From G963675935 sp963823895 (GTDB taxonomy: Bacteria > Planctomycetota > Planctomycetia > Pirellulales > Thermoguttaceae): a DNA stretch of 64,000 nt. A program made the position numbers and the translations under genes. Position 1 is the first letter of the stretch, and every line of letters starts with the position of its first letter. The notes beneath the pieces were generated by a model. That model saw only the letters and a program-made list of their open reading frames with translations, searched no databases and was not told the origin of the DNA. Where the stretch lies: positions 22,130 to 86,129 of the forward strand of contig CAWGNG010000045.1 of the NCBI GenBank assembly GCA_963823895.1, in the 5' to 3' direction. Below, in pieces: positions 32,274 through 40,568 of the stretch.

Positions 32274-32882
32274 ATGAGGGGGTTTGTTGTTGTACCCGTG
32301 TTTTTGGTGACGGTTGCATTCTCAATGTTAATATCGAGCGTGCATGAGTCCCGGGCAGACGTTCTTCTTCAAAACATGGATTTCGACCAAGACCTTTCGG
32401 GTTGGACGGTCGGAGTCCCGATTGGGCAAGACCCCATCGGAACCTGGAGTGTACAGTGGAGCAGCGACTACGGCGGGTCGGCCGAGATTTACGTTGATGG
32501 GGCACCCGGCGCGACCGACATCGCCCAAAACACTCTATGCGCGATCATGCCGGGGGACCAGCTAACGGTCAATGTCTACCATACGAACATGGACCACTTT
32601 AGCGATTGGGATGTGCTCCTCGACGGTTCTCAGATCCTCGGTGGCTCTGGCTCGGGCGACGGCGCGGAAGGATTCCAGTCCCTCACGTGGACGGCGGACC
32701 AAGCCTACGACGCTGGAACGCAAATCATGTTACATGCTGCCGCGTGGCCGGGGTCATCGACAACTTGGTTTGAAAGCATCGCGTACACACCAGCCCCCGA
32801 GCCCTCCACCATCACCCTTCTCGGCGTCGGTGCCATCAGCCTGCTGGGCTGCGCATGGCGGCGGTGGAAACGAGCGGCGTAG
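32274..32882 (+). CDS. PEP-CTERM sorting-domain protein
   Basis: 202 residues. Signal peptide (VVVPVFLVTVAFSMLISS), a beta-rich extracellular domain resembling a carbohydrate-binding-like jelly roll (NMDFDQDLSGWTVG..., WFESIAYTPA), and a C-terminal PEP-CTERM tail: PEPSTITLLGVGAISLLG then an Arg/Lys cluster (RRWKR). Exosortase would cleave this tail and attach the protein to the surface or to exopolysaccharide. No exosortase gene is in the window. GGGAGGTG precedes the ATG. A strong hairpin terminator follows. Confidence 0.88.
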   Translation: MRGFVVVPVFLVTVAFSMLISSVHESRADVLLQNMDFDQDLSGWTVGVPIGQDPIGTWSVQWSSDYGGSAEIYVDGAPGATDIAQNTLCAIMPGDQLTVNVYHTNMDHFSDWDVLLDGSQILGGSGSGDGAEGFQSLTWTADQAYDAGTQIMLHAAAWPGSSTTWFESIAYTPAPEPSTITLLGVGAISLLGCAWRRWKRAA

Positions 32883-32910
32883 GGCGCGAAATGTGATCGG
32901 CATAGAACAC

Positions 32911-32946
32911 GACCGGGCCATCCCAAGCGGATGGCCCGGTCTGCTT
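32911..32946 (+). terminator. Terminator of the PEP-CTERM gene
   Basis: 13-bp perfect stem GACCGGGCCATCC / GGATGGCCCGGTC with a 5-base loop and a short T-containing tail, 28 bases after the stop. Confidence 0.8.
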
Positions 32947-32964
32947 TGGGTTATCTGGCTAGAA

Positions 32965-33138
32965 CCCCTGCCGGCTTGTCCGGCAGGTGGATGAGTTTGG
33001 AATGCTACCGCGTGTCGGGCGTTTCTTCCGCCGACCCCCGTGGGTTTATCCCACGGGTGAAGAAGCTTGCGAGGCTATCGGGCGAGGGGCCGTGCTAGCT
33101 TCCCAAACTCGTTCACCTCTCGGGCAAGCCGGCAGGGG
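32965..33138. repeat. MITE-like inverted-repeat element, family I (174 bp)
   Basis: Left arm CCCCTGCCGGCTTGTCC...GATGAGTTTGGAATGCTA pairs with the inverse of the right arm (CCCCTGCCGGCTTGCCC...AACGAGTTTGGGAAGCTA); about 50 bases with roughly 80% agreement. A CCCGTGGG-type hairpin is in the middle. The following 190 bases up to comB show nothing recognisable. Confidence 0.7.
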
Positions 33139-33327
33139 TCGCTTTGAATTCAGGGATCGCCCGGCCCCTTTGGTATTGTGTCTTCCAACCTCTTATTGCA
33201 TCACTATGCGATGCATTGGCTCGGGCCAAGGAAGACTGAGCTTCCGCAAACTCTCAACTTGCAGGTCGAGGGCCTCGCAGGCGTGGGCAAACGCTTCAAC
33301 CAATTCACATTTGAACTTTGTCATTCG

Positions 33328-34113
33328 TCATTCCTCCCCCATCCCTTCCACCCCAATCCGCATCGTCTTTGCGTCGAGCCTCGGCACGAGGTCGAAGCGG
33401 CTGATCCAGGCGGCGGCGAGGATGTCGTCGTCGAGGCCCAGCGACATCAGGTTCTGCCCGCCGCGGCTCTTTCGCAATTGCGACGCCAGCAGGTCGGGAT
33501 CGAGCACTTCGGCCCCGAGGGCCTGCGGCAGGGCGAACGCATGGAGCCAGGTCTCGCGGGCGGTCATCGCCTGCGCGTTCTGCTGGTAGACCATCCCCCC
33601 TTCGCGCTCGAGCCGGGCGACCAACATGCCGGCCAGCAGCACGTCGTCGTCCCCCATCTTCCCCTCGGTGCCGGCGCAAAGAATGTGGACGTGCTGGCGA
33701 TCGATCAGCCGACGCACGATCGCCCCGGCATTGACGAACCCCGCCAGCAGCACCTCGTCGGCCGTTCGCGCGTGGCTGATCGCCTGCGTGCCGTTGGTGG
33801 TGGTGAAGACAATCGTCTTTCCCTCGACCCGTTCGGCAATGAACTCGTCGGGCGAGTTGCCCAGATCAAAACCGTCGATCGGCAATCCTTCACGTTCGCC
33901 GGCCAGCAGCACTTCGCCGCGCGGGAACTGCTCGGCGGCCGCCAAGGCATCGGCGATGGTCAGGCAGGGAATAAACTGCTTGGCCCCGGCGTCCAAGGCA
34001 TAGACGATGGTTGTGGTCGCCCGCAGCACGTCGATCACCACCGCCGTTCCGCCGGCAAGTTCGTGGGGATCGACGAGTTTCGGCAGAGCGTAAACGTTCA
34101 GCGTCGGTTTCAT
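33328..34113 (-). CDS. comB: 2-phosphosulfolactate phosphatase-like protein ComB
   Basis: 261 residues. Motifs VVIDVLRATTTIVYAL, LAGEREGLPIDGFDLGNSP, TIVFTTTNGTQAI and HILCAGTEGKMGDDDVLLAGM define the ComB family, which in methanogens dephosphorylates 2-phospho-3-sulfolactate on the way to coenzyme M. Bacteria, including planctomycetes, hold homologues whose physiological substrate is often unknown. No other coenzyme M gene is in the window. Its start overlaps the stop of the upstream gene by 4 bases, so both are co-transcribed on the minus strand. Confidence 0.85.
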   Translation of the reverse strand: MKPTLNVYALPKLVDPHELAGGTAVVIDVLRATTTIVYALDAGAKQFIPCLTIADALAAAEQFPRGEVLLAGEREGLPIDGFDLGNSPDEFIAERVEGKTIVFTTTNGTQAISHARTADEVLLAGFVNAGAIVRRLIDRQHVHILCAGTEGKMGDDDVLLAGMLVARLEREGGMVYQQNAQAMTARETWLHAFALPQALGAEVLDPDLLASQLRKSRGGQNLMSLGLDDDILAAAWISRFDLVPRLDAKTMRIGVEGMGEE

Positions 34114-34841
34114 GCCTTTATCTTCGTGCCTCCCAGCAGACCGAAGCTGACGTCTTTAATAAGGTCCGTCTCTTTCGTCAGTTGTTCGGGTCGAACCCCC
34201 AGTTGCTCTGCAACTATACGCCGCAGAATGTCCCACACTTCCGCATCGGTCGCCGACCTTTTCGATTCGGCCACGATTCGCTGGTAGTTGCGGGCCAGCG
34301 TCGCCTTCGCCAGTTGACCTACTGTCGAGACGTCGGGCGGAAACATATATGCGAAACTTGCGGTCAGCCAGAAGAGCACGTACGCAAAGACGCACATGGA
34401 AAGGACCGCCACGATAACGCCCCCGCCAAACGGCCTCAGCCCCAGCAATGCTGGCGTTGCCGCTCCCAGCCCGACGGCCGCCAGAGTGGCCAATCTGACA
34501 AACCATTGCGGCCGGCGAAGAAGGGGGAGCCGAAAGCACGTCGTTTTCTCGATGGCTCGCCATGTTCGCCGCCGGCGTCTTGGGATGATCGTCGACAGTT
34601 CCGTCGAAACCCGCAGCGCATCCCGTGGAAGCTGCAATACCGACATCAGGGCTCGCCGAAGCTTGTAGAACACCATGCTCGTCAGGCAGGCATCCTGCTT
34701 TCCGCCCAACCGCCGGGCAAGCACATAGTCGTAGAGCCTGCCGATGCTTGACAAGTCGGCCATGTCCGTCTCGGGAATGGAGAAGCCGAAAGTGTCTTCC
34801 ACTTCCAGCATCAATTCGCCGAGATCAAAGTCCGAGTCCAT
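34110..34841 (-). CDS. Membrane protein with ACP-like N- and C-terminal domains
   Basis: 243 residues. The N-terminal ~50 residues (LGELMLEVEDTFGFSIPETDM followed by SIGRLYDYVLARR) follow the acyl-carrier-protein helix pattern but without the GxDS serine; two TM helices lie near 140-185; the C-terminal part (EVWDILRRIVAEQLGVRPEQL, TKETDLIKDV) again looks like the first half of an ACP. So it appears to hold two incomplete ACP-like modules around a membrane anchor. Start at 34841 chosen for GGGAG 8 bases upstream. Function unknown; coupled to comB. Confidence 0.7.
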   Translation of the reverse strand: MDSDFDLGELMLEVEDTFGFSIPETDMADLSSIGRLYDYVLARRLGGKQDACLTSMVFYKLRRALMSVLQLPRDALRVSTELSTIIPRRRRRTWRAIEKTTCFRLPLLRRPQWFVRLATLAAVGLGAATPALLGLRPFGGGVIVAVLSMCVFAYVLFWLTASFAYMFPPDVSTVGQLAKATLARNYQRIVAESKRSATDAEVWDILRRIVAEQLGVRPEQLTKETDLIKDVSFGLLGGTKIKA

Positions 34842-35013
34842 CGCCGACTCCCGTGAACGAGGCACCCTCCCGCCGAAGGTATTATCGGTTATCGATCGGC
34901 GGTGGGCAATCGGTTCTGGTCCCGCGATTGGCGCTGGGCACGGAAGTGCCCAGCCCTTGGGGCCCGCGGGCTTCGGGCTTCCGCACCGGGCTTTCCCTCT
35001 CTACAATGCCGCC

Positions 35014-36483
35014 ATGCCGTACCGATGCCTCGCCGACTTTCTGGAAGAACTAAACCACGCTGGCCAATTGACCCGGCTCGACAACGAGGTCGATCCCGCG
35101 GGAGAGGCGGCCGAAATCGTCGCTCAAGCGGCACATTCGGGTGGATCGGCTGTACTCTTCGGAGCGGTGCAGGGGCACGACCTGCCCATGCTCGCAAATT
35201 TGTTGGCCACGGAGGAGCGCATCTGCCGGGCCCTTGAAGTCGCCACCATCGACGAAGTGACCGGACGAATCGCTCGCCTCTTCGACGCCTCCTCGCCGGA
35301 AGGCTGGTTCGAGCGGCTCAAGAGCGGTTCGCAGTCGGCAGCGATTTCCGGCGTGAACCCGCGGGAAGTTAAGTCGGCCGCCTGCCAGCAGATCGTTCGG
35401 CTGGGCAACGACATCGATCTCGGCGAACTGCCGCTACTGGCTTGTGGCGCAGGCGTCCCGCCAGCGCGGCTGAGGGGGACCGAGGAGGTTGTCTCCGTTG
35501 GTGCGGCAGTTGCACCGCCGCTCCCGCATGCACTGGGTGGCAGTACAACTGCCACCCCAACGTTGTTTCCCAAGGCGATCACATCCGCCGTTGTCTTTTC
35601 GGCCGAGCCCGACTCGCATCGGCCCGTTGCCGCACGTTTCGATTTGCAGCGGATCGACGCCGTGCGGCTGGCGGTCTGCTGGGCGGCGCACGACGACCAC
35701 GCCCGGCTGCTGGCCGACTATCGGGCGCGGAACCAGAAGATGCCGCTGGCGGTGGTCATTGGCGGCGATCCGGCGTTTCTGCTGGCGGCCGCCGCGCCGC
35801 TGCCGGCCGGCGGCGACGTTTGTGCTGTGGCAGGCTTGCTGCGGCAGAAGCCGCTCGACGTGGTCGCTTGCCGCGGCGTCGATCTCATGGTGCCGGCCGA
35901 GGCGGAAATCGTGTTGGAAGGTTACGTTGATCCCGCCGAGCCGACGACGACCGCCGGCCCGTTGTGCGGCCCCCTGGGCCATGCCACGCCGCCGCTCTCC
36001 GCCCCGGTGATGCACGTGACGGCCATGACCCAGCGAGCGAATCCGATCTACACTGTGATGGTCCCCGGCCGCCCGCCGCACGAAGCCGTGACGGTGGCTC
36101 GGGCGATGCAGCGCGCGTTTCTGCCGCTTGCCCGTTTGGCAATGCCCGAGCTGGTCAATTACGACATGCCCGAGTTCGCCGCCGCTCGTTATTGGGCATC
36201 GGTTTCCATTCGCAAGACCTACGCCGGCCAGGGCCGCCGCGCGGCTCACGCCGCATGGGGCCTGCGGCCGATGATGTTCGCCAAGACGCTTGTGCTGGTC
36301 GATGAGGACGTGGACGTCCACAGCCATCAAGCGGTGTTGGCTGCCATTTCGGCCAACATGAATCCCGCCCGCGACGTCCTCATCGATCAAGGCCCGCCCG
36401 ACCCCTTCGATCCGGTGGCGACAACCGCCGCGTTGGGGCAGAAGATGGCGATCGACGCAACGCGGAAGTTCGTTTCGCAATGA
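35014..36483 (+). CDS. UbiD-family decarboxylase, probably for menaquinone (MqnL-like)
   Basis: 489 residues starting MPYRCLADFLEELNHAGQL. UbiD-type landmarks: the N-terminal domain, AVVFSAEPDSHRPVAARFDLQRID, LAVVIGGDPAF, EGYVDPAEPTTTAGPLCGPLG, and ILIDQGPPDPFDPV-like C-terminus. UbiD enzymes use prenylated FMN made by UbiX, whose gene lies 2.3 kb downstream, and in the futalosine route the pair acts late in menaquinone synthesis. Residues near 160-183 are encoded by an in-frame family A palindrome. The upstream open frame (to 34744) overlaps the divergent gene and was rejected. Confidence 0.8.
   Translation: MPYRCLADFLEELNHAGQLTRLDNEVDPAGEAAEIVAQAAHSGGSAVLFGAVQGHDLPMLANLLATEERICRALEVATIDEVTGRIARLFDASSPEGWFERLKSGSQSAAISGVNPREVKSAACQQIVRLGNDIDLGELPLLACGAGVPPARLRGTEEVVSVGAAVAPPLPHALGGSTTATPTLFPKAITSAVVFSAEPDSHRPVAARFDLQRIDAVRLAVCWAAHDDHARLLADYRARNQKMPLAVVIGGDPAFLLAAAAPLPAGGDVCAVAGLLRQKPLDVVACRGVDLMVPAEAEIVLEGYVDPAEPTTTAGPLCGPLGHATPPLSAPVMHVTAMTQRANPIYTVMVPGRPPHEAVTVARAMQRAFLPLARLAMPELVNYDMPEFAAARYWASVSIRKTYAGQGRRAAHAAWGLRPMMFAKTLVLVDEDVDVHSHQAVLAAISANMNPARDVLIDQGPPDPFDPVATTAALGQKMAIDATRKFVSQ
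35496..35562. repeat. Palindromic element, family A, inside the UbiD reading frame
   Basis: CGTTGGTGCGGCAGTTGCAC and GTACAACTGCCACCCCAACG arms. The frame stays open through it, adding a stretch VSVGAAVAPPLPHALGGSTT that has no UbiD character. Confidence 0.75.
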
Positions 36484-36535
36484 CGTGGCGACCGTCGATG
36501 GTTTTCCCACCCGAGGGAATAATGTCCTAGAATTA

Positions 36536-36642
36536 CCGGGGGGCCAGCGACCCGCGGAGTACGGGAAAGGGAGTCGCCGGGGGTCAACGACTCCCGGAAC
36601 GTGCGGGTTCATGGCCGCGCTCCGGAAGCCGTTGGCTCCCGG
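36536..36642. repeat. Palindromic element, family K
   Basis: Outer arms CCGGGGGCCAGCGACC... and ...CCGTTGGCTCCCGG (imperfect), inner hairpin GGGAGTCG / CGACTCCC at 36569-36595. Lies in the 238-base gap after the UbiD-like gene. Confidence 0.65.
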
Positions 36643-36721
36643 CTAGCGTTTCAGGGCGCTGACAATCTGAAATTGACGCTCCGAGATTCAAGAGCTCGCA
36701 ACAGTGAAGTGAGGGAGCATT

Positions 36722-38014
36722 GTGTCGGTTTTGCAATCATTGCGGTGGATCTTCTGGGGCGTGCTGCTGGCGGCAATCGCCATCTGGATCAACGGCTTTG
36801 ACTTGCTCAATGATGTTCTCGGCTATGCGATTATCGCCGTGGGGATGATCGGCCTGGTCAAGAACTCCGTTGGCGGCAGCTACGGCTGGTTGACGAAGCT
36901 CATCGCGATCGTGGCGCTGCTGAACGCTGCTTGGGCGCCGTTTGCCGAGTGTCCCGGCAGAATGCCCCTGCTGGAAAAGACCGCCGGCATCGTGCTCGGC
37001 ATACTCAACGTCTTCGCCACGGTAGGATTCTGCATCGTCATGCGGAAACTGTGCAACACGATTCCTTTGCGGTACGCGGAGAGCAGTTGGCGCACGAGTC
37101 TTCTGGCTTGGCGATTCGGTTTGCCTATCAGCCTGGCGGCGACTTATCTCAGTTGGTGGACGACAAAAGACGAACACGGAATGGTCACCGCGAACAATAC
37201 GCCAATGCTCGTTCTGATCCCGTACCTCGCTCTTTCCCTGATCACAATCGCCGTCTTGATACACACCTTTATCTCGTTGGGCCGAACAATTACCGGACTG
37301 AAGGGCATGGTGAACAAGCTTCCGGCGGCAAGCGATTTCGGCTTGGATCAGCCCTCGCCGTTTCACTTTCAGTTCAGCATCCGGGCATTGATGATCGTCA
37401 CGGCGGCGACGGCCGTGATCGCCGCAGGCGTCGCCCAAAGAACGATTCCCTACTGGCAGTTCACGATGACGGGGCTCGTCGCAGTCAGCCTGTTGGCAAT
37501 GTGGTTGGGTCACCAGACTCTGGCCAAAGGGTTGCTCATCGTTGTGGCGGCCGTTGTTTTTGGCGGACACTCGCAGGTTCGTTGCTGCAGTGGTTGCGGC
37601 GCTATCGGCGGCATGTGTGTCCGCACAGCGGAGTCCTCATCAGGTCCCCTGCTGCCAAAGCCGGTATTGGCTGACGTCGAGGCATGGCTTGCGGCCCGCG
37701 GTTTCATCAAGTCTGCCGCGCCGCCCGATTCCGCGAGTATTGCGTCCGTTGCAGGCGTGCATTCTCCGGAGCCGCAGGTGACGATCTGGTATGCGCAAGA
37801 GAATCCAAGCTTGCCACACGTCTGCATCAACATCGAATACTCGCAGATTGCCGAGCGTCTATTGTCCGTCCAGATAAACTACACTTGGCATCTGACGGAC
37901 TTCCCCTGGGTAATTCACGTGCGCGAAGGACAGCTCCGTCAATTTGCGAACGAAATGGCCGAGTGGTTGAAGAAGTACGATGAGGAGTTGCAAGCGAGGC
38001 GCTCCAATTCATGA
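36722..38014 (+). CDS. Hypothetical multi-pass membrane protein
   Basis: 430 residues starting with GTG behind GAGGGAG. About eight hydrophobic segments in the first 300 residues, including the planctomycete-type FQFSIRALMIVTAATAVIAA stretch near 220. The last ~120 residues are soluble, with a Cys-rich point (CCSGCGAIGGMC) near 288. Family not recognised. Its stop overlaps the menG start (ATGA), so translation is coupled to a menaquinone gene; a role linked to quinone or respiratory chains is only a guess. Confidence 0.7.
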   Translation: MSVLQSLRWIFWGVLLAAIAIWINGFDLLNDVLGYAIIAVGMIGLVKNSVGGSYGWLTKLIAIVALLNAAWAPFAECPGRMPLLEKTAGIVLGILNVFATVGFCIVMRKLCNTIPLRYAESSWRTSLLAWRFGLPISLAATYLSWWTTKDEHGMVTANNTPMLVLIPYLALSLITIAVLIHTFISLGRTITGLKGMVNKLPAASDFGLDQPSPFHFQFSIRALMIVTAATAVIAAGVAQRTIPYWQFTMTGLVAVSLLAMWLGHQTLAKGLLIVVAAVVFGGHSQVRCCSGCGAIGGMCVRTAESSSGPLLPKPVLADVEAWLAARGFIKSAAPPDSASIASVAGVHSPEPQVTIWYAQENPSLPHVCINIEYSQIAERLLSVQINYTWHLTDFPWVIHVREGQLRQFANEMAEWLKKYDEELQARRSNS

Positions 38015-38735
38015 CGCTCGACAAATCCACCGCCCGAATCCAGGAGATGTTCGGCCAGATCGCCGGGCGGTACGATTTTCTCAATCGGCTGCTGTCGCTG
38101 GGCATCGATCGCTCGTGGCGGCGGAAGACGGTCGAACTCGTGCCGCCGCTGGATGATGGCCCGATCCTCGACGTCTGCACCGGCACGGCCGATTTGGCGT
38201 TGGCCTACTGGCGGGCGTCGAAGGGAAGCGCGGCAGTCGTCGCCACCAACTTCTGTCAGCCGATGCTGGCGATTGCCCAGGAAAAGTGCCGCCGCGCCGG
38301 CGCCTTCTCGGCCAACGCGGCGGCGCCCGGAATTACCCTCTTGGAAGCCGACACGCTGCGGCTGCCATTTCCCGCCGATACGTTTCAGATCGTCTCCGTG
38401 GCCTTTGGCTTGCGAAACGTCGCCGACACCGACGCTGCACTGCGGGAAATGCTCCGCGTCTGCCGGCCCGGCGGACGAGTGGCGGTGCTGGAGTTTTCGA
38501 CGCCGACCCTTTGGCCGTTCGGGGCGATTTACGCCTGGTACTTCCAGCACATCCTGCCCCGCATCGGCCAGGCCCTGGCCCGAAACCGTCAGGCCGCTTA
38601 CAATTATCTGCCGCAGAGCGTCGGCCGCTTCCCCCAGGGCGAAGTCTTGGCCGATCAGATGCGGGCGGCGGGAATGCAGGACGTAAAGTATTGGCCGTTT
38701 ACCTTCGGAGTGGCGACGCTGTATGTTGGAAAGAA

Positions 38736-38745
<10 letters not shown>
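38011..38745 (+). CDS. menG: Demethylmenaquinone methyltransferase (MenG/UbiE)
   Basis: 244 residues. SAM-dependent C-methylation of demethylmenaquinone, the last step of the pathway. UbiE/MenG signatures: FGQIAGRYDFLNRLLSLGID, SAM motif LDVCTGTADLALA, and the post-II region VAFGLRNVADTDAALREMLRV. The motif usually contains an acidic residue binding the ribose after TGT(A)D, present here. Overlaps the preceding membrane protein gene by four bases; followed after a heptamer repeat by ubiX. Confidence 0.9.
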
Positions 38746-38818
<73 letters not shown>

Positions 38819-38819
38819 C

Positions 38820-39551
38820 ATGAAACGCACCATTGTCGTGGCGATCACCGGCGCGAGCGGGGTAACCTACTCGGTTCGGCTGTTGGAGGTGCTGCTCGCC
38901 GCCGGGTGCAACGTCCATTTGACCATTAGCGCCGCCGGCCAAGTCGTGCTGAAACAGGAACTCGGCCTCAGCGTCGATCTGGACAACTTTTCGCCCGCCA
39001 TGCTGATGCTCGACGCCGGCGAAACCCTGCGCGATCCCAAACTGCAATCCTTGGGCAGCATGGCCGGAATCTCCGGCGACTCGAGCAACGTGTTGGGGAT
39101 GGGCGCAGGCCAGCCGGGCACGCTCCACTACCATCACTTCGGCGACTGCCTCGCCCCCGTCGCCAGCGGCTCGTTCCCGACCGACGGCATGGTCGTCTGC
39201 CCCTGCACCGGCGGCACGCTCAGCGCCATCGCCAATGGCGCCAGCTTCAACCTGATCCACCGCGCCGCCGAGGTTCACTTGAAGGAGCGCCGACCGCTGA
39301 TCCTCGTGCCGCGCGAAACGCCGCTGTCGTTGGTCGAGCTGCGCAACATGACCGCCGCCGCCGAGGCCGGCGCTGTGATTCTTCCGGCCATGCCCGGCTT
39401 CTACCACGGCGTGAAGCTCATCGGCGATCTCGTGGATTTCATCGTTTCGCGGATATGCGACCAGTTGCCCATCGCCAATTCGTTGGTCGAGCGATGGGGG
39501 GAGAACAAGAGGTTGGGGATCAAGGACGAGGGATTCGAGATGAGGGAATAG
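38820..39551 (+). CDS. ubiX: Flavin prenyltransferase UbiX
   Basis: 243 residues. Attaches a dimethylallyl group to FMN to give the prFMN cofactor of UbiD decarboxylases. Motifs: VVAITGASGVTYSVRLLEVL (flavin fold), VASGSFPTDGMVVCPCT(GGT), and LILVPRETPLSLVELRNM with the catalytic Glu and Arg region. Its partner UbiD-like gene lies 2.3 kb upstream. About 35 extra residues in the middle compared with E. coli UbiX. The final 13 codons are formed by an invading heptamer array. Confidence 0.92.
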   Translation: MKRTIVVAITGASGVTYSVRLLEVLLAAGCNVHLTISAAGQVVLKQELGLSVDLDNFSPAMLMLDAGETLRDPKLQSLGSMAGISGDSSNVLGMGAGQPGTLHYHHFGDCLAPVASGSFPTDGMVVCPCTGGTLSAIANGASFNLIHRAAEVHLKERRPLILVPRETPLSLVELRNMTAAAEAGAVILPAMPGFYHGVKLIGDLVDFIVSRICDQLPIANSLVERWGENKRLGIKDEGFEMRE

Positions 39552-39556
39552 GGATT
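39515..39556. repeat. Heptanucleotide tandem array (AGGGATT type) at the end of ubiX
   Basis: Six units: GGGGATC, AAGGACG, AGGGATT, CGAGATG, AGGGAAT, AGGGATT. The array encodes the C-terminus of UbiX and includes its stop codon. Confidence 0.65.
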
Positions 39557-39571
39557 CCGCCGCATCAACCC

Positions 39572-39623
39572 GGGGACTGGCTCATTTTTCGGCCGTTTAC
39601 GGTCGAAAAATGTGCCTGTCCCC
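39572..39623. repeat. Palindromic element, family H, copy 1
   Basis: GGGGACTGGCTCATTTTTCG and inverse arm CGAAAAATGTGCCTGTCCCC around a short GGCCG...CGGTC loop. Copy 2 is at 54045. Located directly before the UbiA-like gene. Confidence 0.75.
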
Positions 39624-39645
39624 TTCCAGCCCATCGCCGCCAACC

Positions 39646-40533
39646 ATGCTCCGCCGTCTGCTCGAACTGATCCGCTTCAGCCACACGTTATTTGCGTTGC
39701 CGTTTGCGCTGTTGGCGGCGGCGATGGCGTGGGCGGCCAACTTGCGATCCGACCCGCCCGTCGCGTTTCGCTGGCTCGATCTGCTGGGCACTGTGACCTG
39801 CATGGTTTTCGCTCGCAGCGCGGCGATGGCCTTCAATCGGCTGGCCGACCGGCGGCTCGATGCCCTGAATCCGCGAACGCGGACGCGGCACCTGCCCAGC
39901 GGCGTTCTTTCCACCGGCAGCGTCGTGCTCTTCACGCTGCTCTGCTCGCTCGGTTTCGTGGCCGGCACGCTGCTGTTCCTGCCGGGCAACCCGATCCCGC
40001 TGCTGGCGTCGCTGCCGGTGCTGGCGTTTCTGTTCGGATACAGCTTCGCCAAGCGGTTTACGGTCTTGTCGCATTTCTGGCTGGGGGCGGCGCTGATGTT
40101 GGCCCCGCTGGCGGCTTGGGTGGCGATTCGGGCGGAATTGGCCTGCGCCCTGCTCGTGCTCGGCGCGGCCGTCATGCTCTGGGTCGCCGGCTTCGACGTG
40201 ATCTACGCCTGCCAGGATTACGAATTCGACGTGCAGATGCGGCTCCGCAGCCTGCCTGCCCGATTCGGCGTGGCCCGTGCCTTGCGGCTGGCGGCGGCCT
40301 GCCATTTCGCCACGGTGGTCCTGTTGTTTCTCCTCCCGACCGTGTACGATGGGTTCGGCTGGATTTACCTGGCGGGCGTGGCGGCGATCGGCCTGCTGTT
40401 GGCATACGAGCACTGGCTCGTCCGTCCCGACGATCTGAGCCGCGTCAACCAGGCGTTCTTCCACGTCAACGCCGTGGTGAGTCTCGGCCTGTTGGCGGTC
40501 GGGGTTGTGGACCTGTTCGTTCGTCGATCATAG
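39646..40533 (+). CDS. ubiA: UbiA-family prenyltransferase (MqnP-like)
   Basis: 295 residues, about eight TM helices. The first aspartate motif is present as AFNRLADRRLDALNPRTRTRH (N-x3-D-x2-D) and the second as YACQDYEFDVQMRLRSLP. Attaches the polyprenyl chain to the naphthoate ring precursor in the membrane. The context with UbiD-like, UbiX, MenG and MqnE genes supports the menaquinone (futalosine) pathway instead of ubiquinone. Start at 39646 (MLRRLLELIRFSHT) chosen as the conserved UbiA N-terminus. Confidence 0.88.
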   Translation: MLRRLLELIRFSHTLFALPFALLAAAMAWAANLRSDPPVAFRWLDLLGTVTCMVFARSAAMAFNRLADRRLDALNPRTRTRHLPSGVLSTGSVVLFTLLCSLGFVAGTLLFLPGNPIPLLASLPVLAFLFGYSFAKRFTVLSHFWLGAALMLAPLAAWVAIRAELACALLVLGAAVMLWVAGFDVIYACQDYEFDVQMRLRSLPARFGVARALRLAAACHFATVVLLFLLPTVYDGFGWIYLAGVAAIGLLLAYEHWLVRPDDLSRVNQAFFHVNAVVSLGLLAVGVVDLFVRRS

Positions 40534-40568
40534 TGCGAAAGCCGCTTGCGGCTTCGCAACGCAGCGCC

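Noticed and set aside
36536..36642. Riboswitch in front of the membrane protein gene
   Set aside because: The pairing is explained by a nested palindrome of the same kind as other dispersed repeats; no known ligand-binding motif seen.
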